Assembly (NCBI RefSeq): GCF_900747795.2
Contig: NC_041402.2
Coordinates: 180,922,875-180,986,874, forward strand
Source of the DNA: Erpetoichthys calabaricus
Taxonomy: Eukaryota > Chordata > Cladistia > Polypteriformes > Polypteridae
Direction: 5' to 3'
Length of the DNA stretch: 64,000 nucleotides
In this document: positions 47,802 to 61,150 of the stretch, in pieces
Layout of the letters: every line of letters begins with the position of its first letter
Numbering within the stretch: the first letter of the stretch is position 1
Notes under the pieces: model-generated
The model's database searches: none
What the model was told of the DNA's origin: nothing
What the model saw: only the letters and a program-made list of their open reading frames with translations
Made by a program: the position numbers and the translations under genes

Positions 47802-48411
47802 ATGATGACCGCATGTCCCTAACAGTGATGGAATGAGTGAACTACATGGATATGCAGGAGAAAACAATAAATTCAATAACACATTATGAGAAGACACCAG
47901 CAGGACCGGTCAATAAGGGCACTGAAATATGAATAAAGCAAAATCATTTGAAAGCGGAGGCGAGTGTCAATGAAAGTGCAGTAAAACATGGTAAGCCATT
48001 TCAGAGCATCACGGCTGCTCTGAAGCGACACACTTTAAGAGGCACGTGTGTGAATTCACATAAGTCCGAGCTCACACGTTACATTTCACATACAGTATGT
48101 TGTCACAGCCTGGTGGCATAGGGCAGCGGTCCTCATCCAAGGGGGGCTGCAAGATGACCAAAAATGCTTAAATCACTAAAAAAATCAAAATACAGCAAGG
48201 CGCAATTTTAAATAAATAATCGTAAGTCCCGGAGCGTGCAAGCTCTGTATGGGTAAAGGTGCATGTGCTGCTCTGAGGCTGATTGGGGTGATTGGCTGAT
48301 CATGCATTCACATGCAAGTGACAGCAGCTCAGTCAGGTGGAGGGCGGCGCCTGCACCCAATCTGGGCTGCAAAATTAGCCTGCAAGGCAGAAAGGAGGGA
48401 GACGATTCAAT

Positions 48412-48517
<106 letters not shown>

Positions 48518-48589
48518 ATGTAATGAACGGCAGGCAGAGACTGGCATCCTGGCCACGATTCAACAAGGACCCTTACCTGGCATGGAGGC

Positions 48590-48990
48590 CAGTACAATAG
48601 AAGGACTGGGGTGGGGAGGGTGATGAGCACAGATAAATATGTTTTCTCCTGAAATGCTAGGTGGCAGCCCCCTTGGGTTAGGATCCCCATTCAGACATTC
48701 ACAGGGCAACCTGGAACCTGTAGTCCTGTGAGGCAGCCCTGTTGGGTTCAATGAGAGCCACCAGAAGGAGCTGAAAGGATTAACAATCCCTGCTTTTTTG
48801 GCTCTACCCTAGCACTTGAAGTACTCCCAGGTCTGGCAAGAAAGAAGCCACTCGACCAGGAAAGTTGGAGTCGGGTGGAAAAGGGCAGAGCTCATCTGGG
48901 AGGTGTAGAGAAAGAGAGAGAAGAACTGCATTATTATTGTGCCTTTGTTGCAGCCTTGTCCACATGTCTAAATGCGTTGACTTGCTGCCC
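48590..48990 (+). repeat. Member of an unclassified dispersed family with LTR-like layout
   Basis: Shares 'gttggagtcgggtgg', 'cagagctcatctgggaggtg' and a run like 'gaagtactcccagg' with segments at 50.0-50.45 kb (minus) and 60.62-61.15 kb (plus). No coding content. Confidence 0.45.
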
Positions 48991-50025
48991 TGTGATTGGC
49001 TGATTAGACATTTCTATTACTAAGCAGTTGAACAGGTGTACCTAATAAACTGGCCATAATGTTTTAGTATCCTATTTCTCTCATCTGATTAGTATTATAC
49101 ATACTGGTTCAAATATGTCCTGCGTTTCTATAAAGAACACAATCCCAGGGAGGAAATGGCCCCCAAGTTGGAGACAGTCATTTCGGCGCCGTGCTTAATC
49201 AAGCATGGTAGGGGACCCCCCTGGGTCATTTCAGAGGCATACAAAAACTTGATCATTTCATAAAGTTGGAGGGGCGGAGGGGGGTTTGATGTGTAAACAG
49301 ACTGCTTGCCATCATGGACCCCTGGGCACACACACAGAATGCCCTGATGGTAGATCTGCAGACAGCCCCATGTCACATGACATGAGAACGCCATTGTGTG
49401 TTGTGTAATTTGATTTAAGCTTCTGTACTCCTGGCTGAGTTCAGCTATTTATCTGACTGCTTCTCTTTGTAGTTTCCCACTCTTTACTTTCCATTCCTGC
49501 TTCCCTTTTTTTTAGCTCATTTCCACTTTCTCTTTGACTTGTTTTTATTAGAATTTTTCCCATCTCACTCTTCTTGTGAGTTTTGGTTCCCAAGAGTCAC
49601 ACCCGTGACTGTTTACTGCTCTTCAGGGCAATGGATGAGGGTCAGCCAATAATTATCAGCACATTTATGATCTTTTTTTGGATTGGCTGTACAGCCCACC
49701 CTCCAGTAACCCCCCCTCCCCCCCCCCCCCCCACCACATGTGGAAACATAATGTGCCTGTGTGCTGATCTTGTACTTGGCAGGGGGAACCAAGAGTCAGG
49801 GAATGGGAGTTTGCCCACCCCTATTGCCCCTTTAGTCCAGGCCCTGATGGTTAGGCTGTGACCCCCAGCAGGTCTACCACAAAAGGCCAGATTGCGGGTG
49901 ACAGGATTTCTACCGCTGTGTAATCAAACTCCCTAAAGCATCAGCTGTCATAAATGGTGGTGCCCAAAGAGATAACCATGAGCTTTTTAAGAATGTGTTT
50001 TGCAATGCACTCTTATACACTGCGA
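48991..50025. other. No gene recognised
   Basis: Unassigned. It contains a C-run near 49715-49735 and no recognisable exon. Confidence 0.3.
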
Positions 50026-50029
50026 CCTG

Positions 50030-50450
50030 TAGGGGGTGCCACAAAGCCAAAACTCCACATATAACCTCTCCAGACACGAGTCCCAGTTCATATAAAACAT
50101 TTATTATAACAAATACCTTCCAATATTCTTCATGTGTAACACAATAAAAGAGTCTCTTCTCTTTTTTTCCTCCATTGCTCTCAGGTGAGCTTTTTTCTTT
50201 ACCGGCAGACTCCAACTCATATACATGAGGCAAAATGGCACCTTTTAAATAAGACCCGGGACTACTTCTGGTGCTAGGAGGACACTTCCTGCACAGTACC
50301 CAGCAGCGCTGTCTTGTGGGACTACAGTTCCCAGCATTCACTGCAGGTGTATCTACTGGTAACCCAGCCAAGGGATGCTGCCACCTAGTGTGTTGGGGGA
50401 GTATATATTCCCCTGTCTCTCCATTATACTGGCCTCCCAGTCAGGTAAGC
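50030..50450 (-). repeat. Member of the same unclassified family
   Basis: On the minus strand: 'ggaactgtagtcccacaaga', 'agaagtagtcccgggtctta' 'tttaaaagg', 'gagttggagtctgccgg', a late AATAAA, and an end near 'caccccctacaggtcg'. A TATA-like box followed by a poly(A) signal within ~300 bp is LTR-like, but no duplication or partner LTR is seen. Confidence 0.4.
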
Positions 50451-51165
50451 ATCGTTGGTCCAATCCCACTTTTATTTTGGTGGCAGAGACAGGGAATGTC
50501 GTCCTTTTCTTCCTGCCCACTCACTACCATGGCCTCCAGGCCAGATAAAGAACCAAGAACCATCCTGGCAGAGAAGTCAGCCCATTCCTGCCATCCATCA
50601 CAACGCAGTGCCTGCAGGCTGAATGTGTGGGTCTCCAGCCACAATGAAGAAGTGGAACTAATCGCTTGGTCTGACGCAATCCAGCACGAGTCACACAGAG
50701 ATTACATGGCGGGTGGACAGTGACAGGCAGCATAATGGACACCAAGGAAGGAAACGCACATCTGCTGGTGGCCTTGCATGACCCAGTGTGTAACCGGCTG
50801 ATAAGCAGAAGGTGCTACACCTCCTTAGATAGTGACAGGCGCTAACACCGTCACTGTGGTTTTCAGCATAGCCGACATGCAAACCTCATTATTTCCATAT
50901 ACTGTCGTGCTGAATTACCAAGCTGGTTTTCATACAAACCTGACCACAGCTTCAGGGTGCTGTAATTTTTTTTTTTTGCATCACCAAGTGTGTGTGTGCA
51001 AGTCAAAATGGTGGGCGGTATGGCTAGTGGCTTCAGCCTTGGTCACTCAAGATCACCAGTTCAAACCCAACCAAAGCCTACTATGTGACGCTAGGGGGGT
51101 CTCTCTTAACACAAATGCACAAATCAGGAGTTTACTGAAACCAGTGGGCGTGAATTAGAAATCAT
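50451..51165. other. No gene recognised
   Basis: 50451-50830 continues repeat-like text without a name. 50990-51165 is the first copy of the repeat described at 52855. Confidence 0.3.
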
Positions 51166-51206
51166 ACTGGCAGGAACTGAGGCCCCCTAGTGGCTAAAAT
51201 AGTCTA

Positions 51207-51830
51207 GATAGATAGATAGATAGATACTTTATTAATCCCAATGGGAAATTCACAATGTCTATTGTAACACACCACCATCAAGAGAGATGTGGAGAGAGCA
51301 AACCAGATGAACAACTTTTTTTAACAGGTTTGACCACCCTAACCCTCTCTCACCTCAGAGTACTGCACCCTCCACCCATCCTTCTGCTGATACCAGCATA
51401 GGAGAGAGTTTTCCCCCAACCCACAATTACATCAGCGCAGGTGAGCAGAGAGCTGAGGAGACTTTGTGCCAGCAAAGCAGTGGGTCCAGATGGAGTATCG
51501 CCACGACTGCTGAAGGCCTGTGCTTTGGAGCTGGGGAGTCCTCTACAGAGCATCTTCAACCTGAGCCTGAAACTGGGGAGAGTCCCGAGGCTATGGAAAA
51601 CATCTTGCATCATCCCCGTCCCAAAGATATCGCGTCCTAGTGAGCTGAATGACTTCCGGCCTGTCGCTCTGACGTCATGTGTGATGAAGACCATGGAGCG
51701 GCTGCTGCTTCACCACCTAAGGCCACAGGTCCGCCACACCCTCGACCCTCTGCAGTTCGCATACCATGAGAAGGTGGGAGCGAAGGATGCCACCATCTAC
51801 ATGCTACACGATCCCTCTCCCACTGCCTGA
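51207..51830 (-). mobile_element. L2-like LINE copy with 5' inversion
   Basis: 51207-51255 is the LINE 3' end on the minus strand ('tgtgaatttcccattgggat', then TCTA units). From 51271 to 51824 the RT region runs on the + strand (SKAVGPDGVSPRLLKACALE, ISRPSELNDFRPVALTS, DPLQFAYHEK), matching 16575-17120 of the longer copy. A sense tail joined to an inverted internal piece is the mark of twin priming. This copy lacks the extra base that breaks the 16-kb copy. Confidence 0.85.
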
Positions 51831-51989
51831 AGGCTTTATCGAGATTCCCCATACTGCATTTGCGTAATGCTTTAATTTCCTGGAACGTAAAAAAAGAGAT
51901 TAGGTATAGAAATACAGTCCTGCATTCAGACACTGGAGGGCATGTTGCGTCACTGGGGTCCCCCCCTCACTCCAACCATGGTCTATATA

Positions 51990-52840
51990 CCCTTTAATCT
52001 CTTAGCAGCGGTACAGGAGCCCACATGCCAGCACCAGCAGGCTCAGAAACAGCTTCTACTTAACAGCCATCACCCTGCTAAACTCAAAATCCAATCACTA
52101 GGCCATCTCCACCCTTTCCACCTCACCTTCAAACCACACATATACACCCTTGGACTCTGCAACCGCCTCAGGCCTACCATGTTTGCACTTCAGCCGTGGA
52201 CTATCTGGGCTCTGCTGTACCCACACCTACGCAACTGTCTGCATGTCAGGTTATTTTCTAACCTGCATACTCCAGACCAGAGTCTCCTAGGAGTCTGGAG
52301 CCTATCCCAGCTAGCAAAGGGCACAAGGCAGGTACAAACCCTGGGGAGGTCACCAGTCCATCGCCGGGCAAATGCACACACACACACACACCAAACACAC
52401 ACTAGGGACAATTTAGCATTGCCAATTCACCTAACCTGCATGTCTTTGGAGTGTGGGAGGAGACCCTCATGGACACTGGGAGAACAAGAAAACTCCAAAC
52501 AGGAAGGACCTGGGATGTGAAGCTTCAGTGCCACCACAGTGCCACCGTGCCACACGTGACTGTTTCTATTATTAAGCTGTTTTTACACTTTACTGTATTC
52601 TGTTCATACAGTACTTAATGTTCACACTGTCCATATTGTATTTTTCTCTTTCTAATCATTCTGTATATACTCTCAATTTACTCTTGTCTGTACAATCATT
52701 AAGTGCTATATAAATAAATGTTCATGTAATTAACTAATTAAGTTCTATTTTTACTTTTGGTCTGATGCAAAGCTGCACTTTGTGGTCACCGTACTTCTAC
52801 TGTAATCAAAGACAATAAAGTTGAATCTAATCTAATGTAA
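51990..52840 (+). mobile_element. LINE 3' end interrupted by a SINE
   Basis: 51990-52260 includes 'agcaccagcaggctcagaaa' and 'cagcttctactt', a common stretch near fish LINE 3' ends. 52556-52840 is the AT-rich 3' UTR ending 'gacaataaagttgaatctaa' with a TCTAA tail. The SINE at 52275-52555 separates them. Confidence 0.6.
52275..52555 (-). mobile_element. Older DANA/mermaid-like SINE copy
   Basis: Minus-strand order of the SINE from 'cacggtggcactgtgg' to 'ctagctgggataggctcc'. More diverged than the 38.1 and 58.4 kb copies; contains (CA)n. The GGAT tail is lost. Confidence 0.82.
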
Positions 52841-52854
52841 TGTGTGAATTGTAA

Positions 52855-53215
52855 ATTATATAGTTAGGAAGTGAGGCCCCCTAGTGGCTAAAATAAAACA
52901 TAAAGTTGTTTACCTACTTAACACACACAATTTATGACCCTGAATGGGTCATTTAACCTGCAAGTGTGCCATGGGAAAGAAAATGGACACAAGTACTCCA
53001 CTATCAGTTGGTAGGTGCTGCACCCATCCCCCCCCCGACTTTAAAATCACATAACTACCAGTTCAGTCTCCTCTTCTGACTTACCGAGAGACCCCCAAGT
53101 GTGTTACTTCACCTGTATAGGCTCTGTTTGAACAAATATGGAAGCTACAGTACCATGCAAATGGAATTGTAACTCAGATTCACTGGAAGTGAAGCCCCCC
53201 TTGTGGCTAAAGCAT
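52855..53215. repeat. Repeat unit sharing 'gaggccccctagtggctaaa' in three places
   Basis: Copies of this string, each after an 'aattgtaa'-like stretch, occur at about 51180-51201, 52873-52895 and 53188-53210 (last one diverged: gaagccccccttgtggctaaa). The first two are now separated by the LINE and SINE insertions between them. Confidence 0.65.
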
Positions 53216-53391
53216 TCTGTTCTGAAGCAGACTGCACTACAAAGCAGAAGCATGCTGAGAAGCCAAAACCCATTTCTACTTTTTGCAGCCTGTGCCCTGA
53301 TAGTCTCCTAGTCAGTAAGTGACAATGTTTGATTGATGTTGCATAGCTAACAATGTCGCAGCAGACTCTGCTATTGGAAGTTTTTTTTAAT

Positions 53392-53769
53392 CCATCCATC
53401 CATCCATCCATTGTCTCCGCTTATCCGAGGTCGGGTCGCGGGGGCAGCAGCTTGAGCAGAGATGCCCAGACTTCCCTCTCCCCGGCCACTTCTTCTAGCT
53501 CTTCCGGGAGAATCCCAAGGCGTTCCCAGGCCAGTCGAGAGACATAGTCCCTCCAGCGTGTCCTGGGTCTTCTTCCCCTGGGCCTCCTCCCGGTTAGACG
53601 TGCCCAGAACACCTCACCAGGGAGGCGTCCAGGAGGCATCCTGATCAGATGCCCGAGCCACCTCATCTGACTCCTCTCGATGCGGAGGAGCAGCGGCTCT
53701 ACTCTGAGCCCCTCCCGGATGACTGAGCTTCTCACCCTATCTTTAAGGGAAAGCCCAGACACCCTGCGG
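53392..53769 (-). mobile_element. 5'-truncated LINE with 13-bp target duplication
   Basis: AGTTTTTTTTAAT flanks it at 53379-53391 and 53770-53782. The minus-strand frame is open for the whole insert: LRVEPLLLRIERSQMRWLGH, GRRPRGRRPRTRWRDYVSRL, AWERLGILPEELEEVAGERE, then KLLPPRPDLG, stop, 'cggataagcggagacaatgg' and (GGAT)n. This post-RT end is common in fish LINEs; I do not fix the clade. Confidence 0.92.
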
Positions 53770-53782
53770 AGTTTTTTTTAAT

Positions 53783-54480
53783 AAAAATAAATGTAATTTA
53801 CACAGTACAAAATACAAAGCACCCTTTTCTTGTTCAAATCTCCCACCACTTACAACATCACTCACAAAAGAATTACCACTGTTTAATATAGCAGGTCCAT
53901 CTCCGTTACACAGGTCAGGTCAGGGAGCAGGCACTGGTACAGCATGTTGCCGCACCCCTCAACACGATGAAACACCTTGGAATAGTGGTTGGCAAACCCC
54001 CAGGCAGATGCCCAGTCCAGTTCCACCCTCCGGAAATGACCCTCTATCTGCTACAGCCTGGTGTTACGTGGGAATCCCTTTGGCCTGTTTCAGCTGCTCA
54101 GGTCCTCAACAATGAGTATCTTACGAGCTGGATCACCCTTGGGGAATCACGCCACATGGCCGTAGTAGCTTAACTGTCACTCCCTCACAATGCAGGTAAT
54201 GTGCCTCAATCGGGACTCTGTGAGCAACACAAAGTCAAACCAGCAGTACACTGAAGAGACACAGTACCGAAGGAGTCCAGTCACAGTCTCAGGTCACTGG
54301 ATAGTGTCCATGTCTCACAACCATATAGCAAAACAGGAACTCTAAAGACTTGGACCTTCATTCTTCTACAAAGATATTGGGAACGCCACACACCCCTTTC
54401 CAGTGACCTCAAGACCCCCCCATGCTCTCCTAATCTGTCTACTGACTTCATAGGAAGAGTCACCAGAGACATACTTACCT
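53783..54480 (-). mobile_element. Decayed LINE remnant
   Basis: A minus-strand piece at 54472-54290 reads RRMKVQVFRVPVLLYGCETW then TLSSDLRL, typical just after a LINE RT domain. 53880-54230 looks like further 3' material in the same orientation. Frames are broken. Confidence 0.6.
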
Positions 54481-54803
54481 TGGCAGCAGCATTCTGTTAC
54501 ACAGCATAATAAAAATATTCTTGTTGAAAAACATTCACATTCCCACATTCTCTTTTCATAACTGAAATCATCCTCCTCACAAAATACTGGACTATAATCC
54601 ATTTTGCATAATTTACCTTTGATTAAAGAACAATTTCCCATAAATGCCCTATTCCCCAATATCCACAAACCCCTCCTTCCCTCCTTAGCAGCCGTGAGTC
54701 CCCACTTCTCCTCATCTCTCTTCATTTTCCCTTCTAGCTCCTTTCCCAAACTCTTTTTTACCCGCTGCACTTCCCTCGTCACAGCTCACTTAAGCGGAAC
54801 ATA

Positions 54804-56415
54804 CAGTGCATCCGGAAAGTATTCACAGCGCATCACTTTTTCCACATTTTATGTTACAGCCTTATTCCAAAATGGATTAAATTCATTTTTTTCCTCAGAA
54901 TTCTACACACAACACCCCATAATGACAACCTGAAAAAAGTTTATTTGAGGTTTTTGCAAATTTATTAAAAATAAAAAAACTGAGAAAGCACATGTACATA
55001 AGTATTCACAGCCTTTGCCATGAAGCTCAAAATTGAGCTCAGGTGCATCCTGTTTCCCCTGATCATCCTTGAGATGTTTCTGCAGCTTCATTGGAGTCCA
55101 CCTGTGGTAAATTCAGTTGACTGGACATGATTTGGAAAGGCACACCTGTCTATATAAGGTCCCACAGTTGACAGTTCATGTCAGAGCACAAACCAAGCAT
55201 GAAGTCAAAGGAATTGTCTGTAGACCTCCGAGACAGGATTGTCTCGAGGCACAAATCTGGGGAAGGTTACAGAAAAATTTCTGCTGCTTTGAAGGTCCCA
55301 ATGAGCACAGTGGCCTCCATCATCCGTAAGTGGAGGAAGTTTGAAACCACCAGGACTCTTCCTAGAGCTGGCCGGCCATCTAAACTGAGCGATCGGGGGA
55401 GAAGGGCCTTAGTCAGGGAGGTGACCAAGAACCCTATGGTCACTCTGTCAGAGCTCCAGAGGTCCTCTGTGGAGAGAGGAGAACCTTCCAGAAAGACCAC
55501 CATCTCTGCAGCAATCCACCAATCAGGCCTGTATGGTAGAGTGGCCAGATGGAAGCCACTTCTTAGTAAAAGGCACATGGTAGCCCCTTGGAGTTTGCCA
55601 AAAGGCACCTGAAGGACTCTCAGACCATGAGAAAGAAAATTCTCTGGTCTGATGAGACAAAGATTGAACTCTTTGGTGTGAATGCCAGGCGTCACATTTG
55701 GAGGAAACCTGGCACCATCCCTACAGTGAAGCATGGTGGTGGCAGCATCATGCTGTAGGGATGTTTTTTCAGCGGCAGGAACTGGGAGACTAGTCAGGAT
55801 AAAGGGAAAGATGACTGCAGCAATGTACAGAGACATCCTGGATGAAAACCTGCTCCAGAGCGCTCTTGACCTCAGACTGGGGCGATGGTTCATCTTTCAG
55901 CAGGACAACGACCCTAAGCACACAGCCAAGATATCAAAGGAGTGGCTTCAGGACAACTCTGTGAATGTCCTTGAGTGGCCCAGCCAGAGCCCAGACTTGA
56001 ATCTGATTGAACATCTCTGGAGAGATCTTAAAATGGCTGTGCATCGACGCTTCCCATCCAACCTGATGGAGCTTGAGAGGTGCTGCAAAGAGGAATGGGC
56101 GAAACTGGCCAAGGATATGTGTGCCAAGCTTGTGGCTTCATATTCAAAAAGACTTGAGGCTGTAATTGCTGCCAAAGGAGCATTGACAAAATATTGAGCA
56201 AAGGCTGTGAATACTTATGTACATGGGATTTCTCAGTTTTTTTATTTTTAATAAATTTGCAAAAACCTCAAGTAAACTTTTTTCACATTGTCATTAAGGG
56301 GTGTTGTGTGTAGAATTCTGAGGAAAAAAATGAATTTAATCCATTTTGGAATAAGGCTGTAACATAACAAAATGTGGAAAAAGTGATGCGCTGTGAATAC
56401 TTTCCGGATGCACTG
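54804..56415 (+). mobile_element. Tc1-like transposon, complete ends, broken gene (1612 bp)
   Basis: TA on both sides (54802-54803, 56416-56417). Ends 'cagtgcatccggaaagtatt' and its complement, with inverted repeats of ~200 bp. Same family as the right-end fragment at 15979-16287. The ends could still be mobilised in trans. Confidence 0.95.
55199..56197 (+). pseudogene. Tc1-family transposase pseudogene
   Basis: The start MKSKELSVDLRDRIVSRHKS and paired-like DNA-binding region are intact (GEGYRKISAALKVPMSTVAS, GRPSKLSDRGRRALVREV). There is a frameshift near 55580, just after KPLLSKRHM. A TGG-to-TAG stop lies at 55756 in the glycine-rich box. The rest is well kept: catalytic D in LWSDETKIELFG (another frame), D in [11 protein letters not shown] in [14 protein letters not shown], and the end [11 protein letters not shown]. 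Two lesions in otherwise clean sequence suggest moderate age. Confidence 0.92.
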
Positions 56416-57040
56416 TACCTGGCATCCCATATCCTTTCTTCTTTGCCAGACTAATTATCATCCGCCTCAAAAAAAGCTTCCCTTGAGCTTCTAGAATTCC
56501 CCACTAGAGCCTCGCCTCAAAATAATTAAATCATATTGCAAATCAACTGAATCATTTACCTTTTCCAAAAATCCTTCCACATCTGCCCACACTCCTTGTG
56601 CCCAGTCTGGCCTTGTAAACTTCCTTGTCTAAAACATCCACTCTATAACACATAATCTCCCCCACAACATTGTCCAATCAAAGTCCTTTAAAGCATTTTC
56701 CATCCCTGTTGGCTGTACCACTGTCCACATCCCCACTTCAAACTTCATTTCCAAACTCTGATCTCCTCCATCGTACGCCTAACAGCCTTTTACAAATCCT
56801 TCTGTTTGTAGCACAACGAGACATCTGCAAATTCTCTGTACCACTTTTCCAATTTTGGTGCATATGCATAGCCTCCTTGTCTCTCGGCTTGCCACTGCTG
56901 ACTTTAAGGGGAACAAAAGGAGAAGCTGGAGCATCAGACTTCACTGACCAAAAGTGGTGTAGGAAGGGCAAGTGTGATATCGTTGTGAGTTGGTGGACCT
57001 ACATGAACAAAAAAAATCAGACTTTGCTTTAGAGTTTTGA
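56416..57040. other. No gene recognised
   Basis: Minus strand continues text resembling the LINE remnant left of the Tc1 (e.g. 56560-56720), so the Tc1 probably inserted into it. Not proven. Confidence 0.35.
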
Positions 57041-57813
57041 TTTAACAGAATATTTCAAAGAAAAAGACAAAATGAAAATGACATTGGCAAAAATGATGGG
57101 ACCCCTTAACCTCATATTTTGATGTACAACCTTCAAGGCCATCACTGCAAACAAGTGATTCCTGGAGCTCACAGTGAGACTTGTGCTCCAGCTGTGTCAG
57201 GTTTGAAGAGGGTCTTCTCCAGATGACATGGTTCAGTTCTCTCCATAAATGTCTGATGGGATTCAAATCAGGGTTCCTAGAAGGCCACTTCAGAATAGTC
57301 CACTGTTTTGTTCTTAGCCATTCTTGGGTGCTTTAAGCTGTGTGTTGTGGGTCATTATCCTGTTGGAGGATACGTGACATGTGACTGGGCAGTACATTTC
57401 GCTCCACACTTTTTAATGGCACTTTATGGTTCTTTACTGAGTTGTGTGGTTCCTCATAGCTCCACTGCTTGACCAAGTGGCATTTCATTCTGGGAAGCGT
57501 TCTTTGCATATGATGTTGGTTCTTTGTGCTTTGAAAAACTTACTAATATGTAGAAAATGCCCGGAATCTTTAATGTATGACATACTAACTAGCAGGTCAC
57601 TAACAGATTAAGAAAACCAGAACTTAGCCCCTCTTATTATATGTATGCAGCAAAAGTCCTTTTGAAATCATAACCCACTGGTATTTCACCAATCTGTTAC
57701 CATCTATTCATGGTCATTTACTATATGGAGCCTGTTACAGATCTAAATAAATAAAGGTTCTTTCTGGAACCTTCACATGGGTGGGTCTTTTGGGAATCAA
57801 AAATTGTTCATGG

Positions 57814-58882
57814 TAGAGGTCCCCAACACTGGCCCTGGAGGGCTGCAGGTTTTCATTCTAACCATTTTCTTAATTAGTGACCTGATTTTGCTGCTAATTA
57901 ACTTATCTTTTGAATTAATTTTAATTGACTTGCTTTTTTAAGATTTGTTGCCCTGATTGTTCCTCTGAATTGCTTAATTTCTTTCCTTATATGGCAACCA
58001 AACAGAAATGAAATGTGAAGTGAGTGAGCGAACAGAAGAGCAACTAAGTCAGGGCCTCAAACTCCAACCAGTTGTTTCATTAGGCGGTGATTCTTGTTGT
58101 TAATTAAGCCTGTTCTTTAATCCCATGGCTTCTTGCTGTTCTCATTGTGCAATAGCAGACATTTCTGACATTGATGATTTTCTCTTTTCTAAGAGCACTG
58201 GTCAGATGTTTAGGGGACCTGAGCAGATCAGCATTCCTGAGACCTCCATCTTTCTTTATTTTCAAATGCAGGTATTGTATGATGGACACAGTTTGCTAGT
58301 CATATTTTGGCTCATTTTGTATCTCATTATTATTTGGCTGCTAATTAATGAAAAAAAACAATTAAGGGATCTGAGTCGGGGCGGCACGGTGGCGCAGTGG
58401 GTAGCGCTGCTGCCTCGCAGTTGAGAGATCTGGGGACCTGGGTTCGCTTCCCGGGTCCTCCCTGCGTGGAGTTTGCATGTTCTCCCCGTGTCTGCGTGGG
58501 TTTCCTCCGGGTGCTCCGGTTTCCTCCCACAGTCCAAAGACATGCAGGTTAGGTGGATTGGCGATTCTAAATTGGCCCTAGTGTGTGCTTGGTGTGTGGG
58601 TGTGTTTGTGTGTGTCCTGCGGTGGGTTGGCGCCCTGCCCAGGATTGGTTCCTGCCTTGTGCCCTGTGTTGGCTGGGATTGGCTCCAGCAGACCCCCGTG
58701 ACCCTGTGTTCGGATTCAGCGGGTTGGAAAATGGATGGATGGATGGATCTGAGTCTCCAAGTCAATTAAAATTAATTCAAAAGAAGTGAATTAGCAGCAA
58801 AAACAGGTCACTAATTAAAAAAGGGTTAGAATGAAAACCTGCAGCCACTACAGCCCTCCAGGATTGGAGTTGGGGACCCCTG
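57814..58882. mobile_element. hAT-like MITE inserted in the previous MITE
   Basis: Left arm 'tagaggtccccaacactggc' and right arm complement 'ggattggagttggggacccc' 'tg'. The arms stay complementary for ~100 bp each ('ttaattagtgacctg' and its complement). A SINE is inserted near the right arm. Flanking 8-mers do not match. Confidence 0.82.
58378..58744 (+). mobile_element. Full-length DANA/mermaid-like SINE with 11-bp target duplication
   Basis: GGATCTGAGTC flanks it at 58367-58377 and 58745-58755. Head 'ggggcggcacggtggcgcag' (A-box-like) with B-box-like 'gggttcgcttcc', body, then 'cagcgggttggaaaatggat' and GGAT repeats. It is the best-kept copy in the window and the innermost, hence youngest, layer of the stack. 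Confidence 0.96.
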
Positions 58883-58928
58883 CCCTTTGGCACTGTTCTG
58901 AAGACGCACTCTGGCACCTTTATTTTTA

Positions 58929-60000
<1,072 letters not shown>

Positions 60001-60006
60001 ACTTCA

Positions 60007-61150
<1,144 letters not shown>

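Noticed and set aside
55267-55893. 208-codon minus-strand open frame
   Set aside because: It is the antisense of the Tc1 transposase pseudogene.
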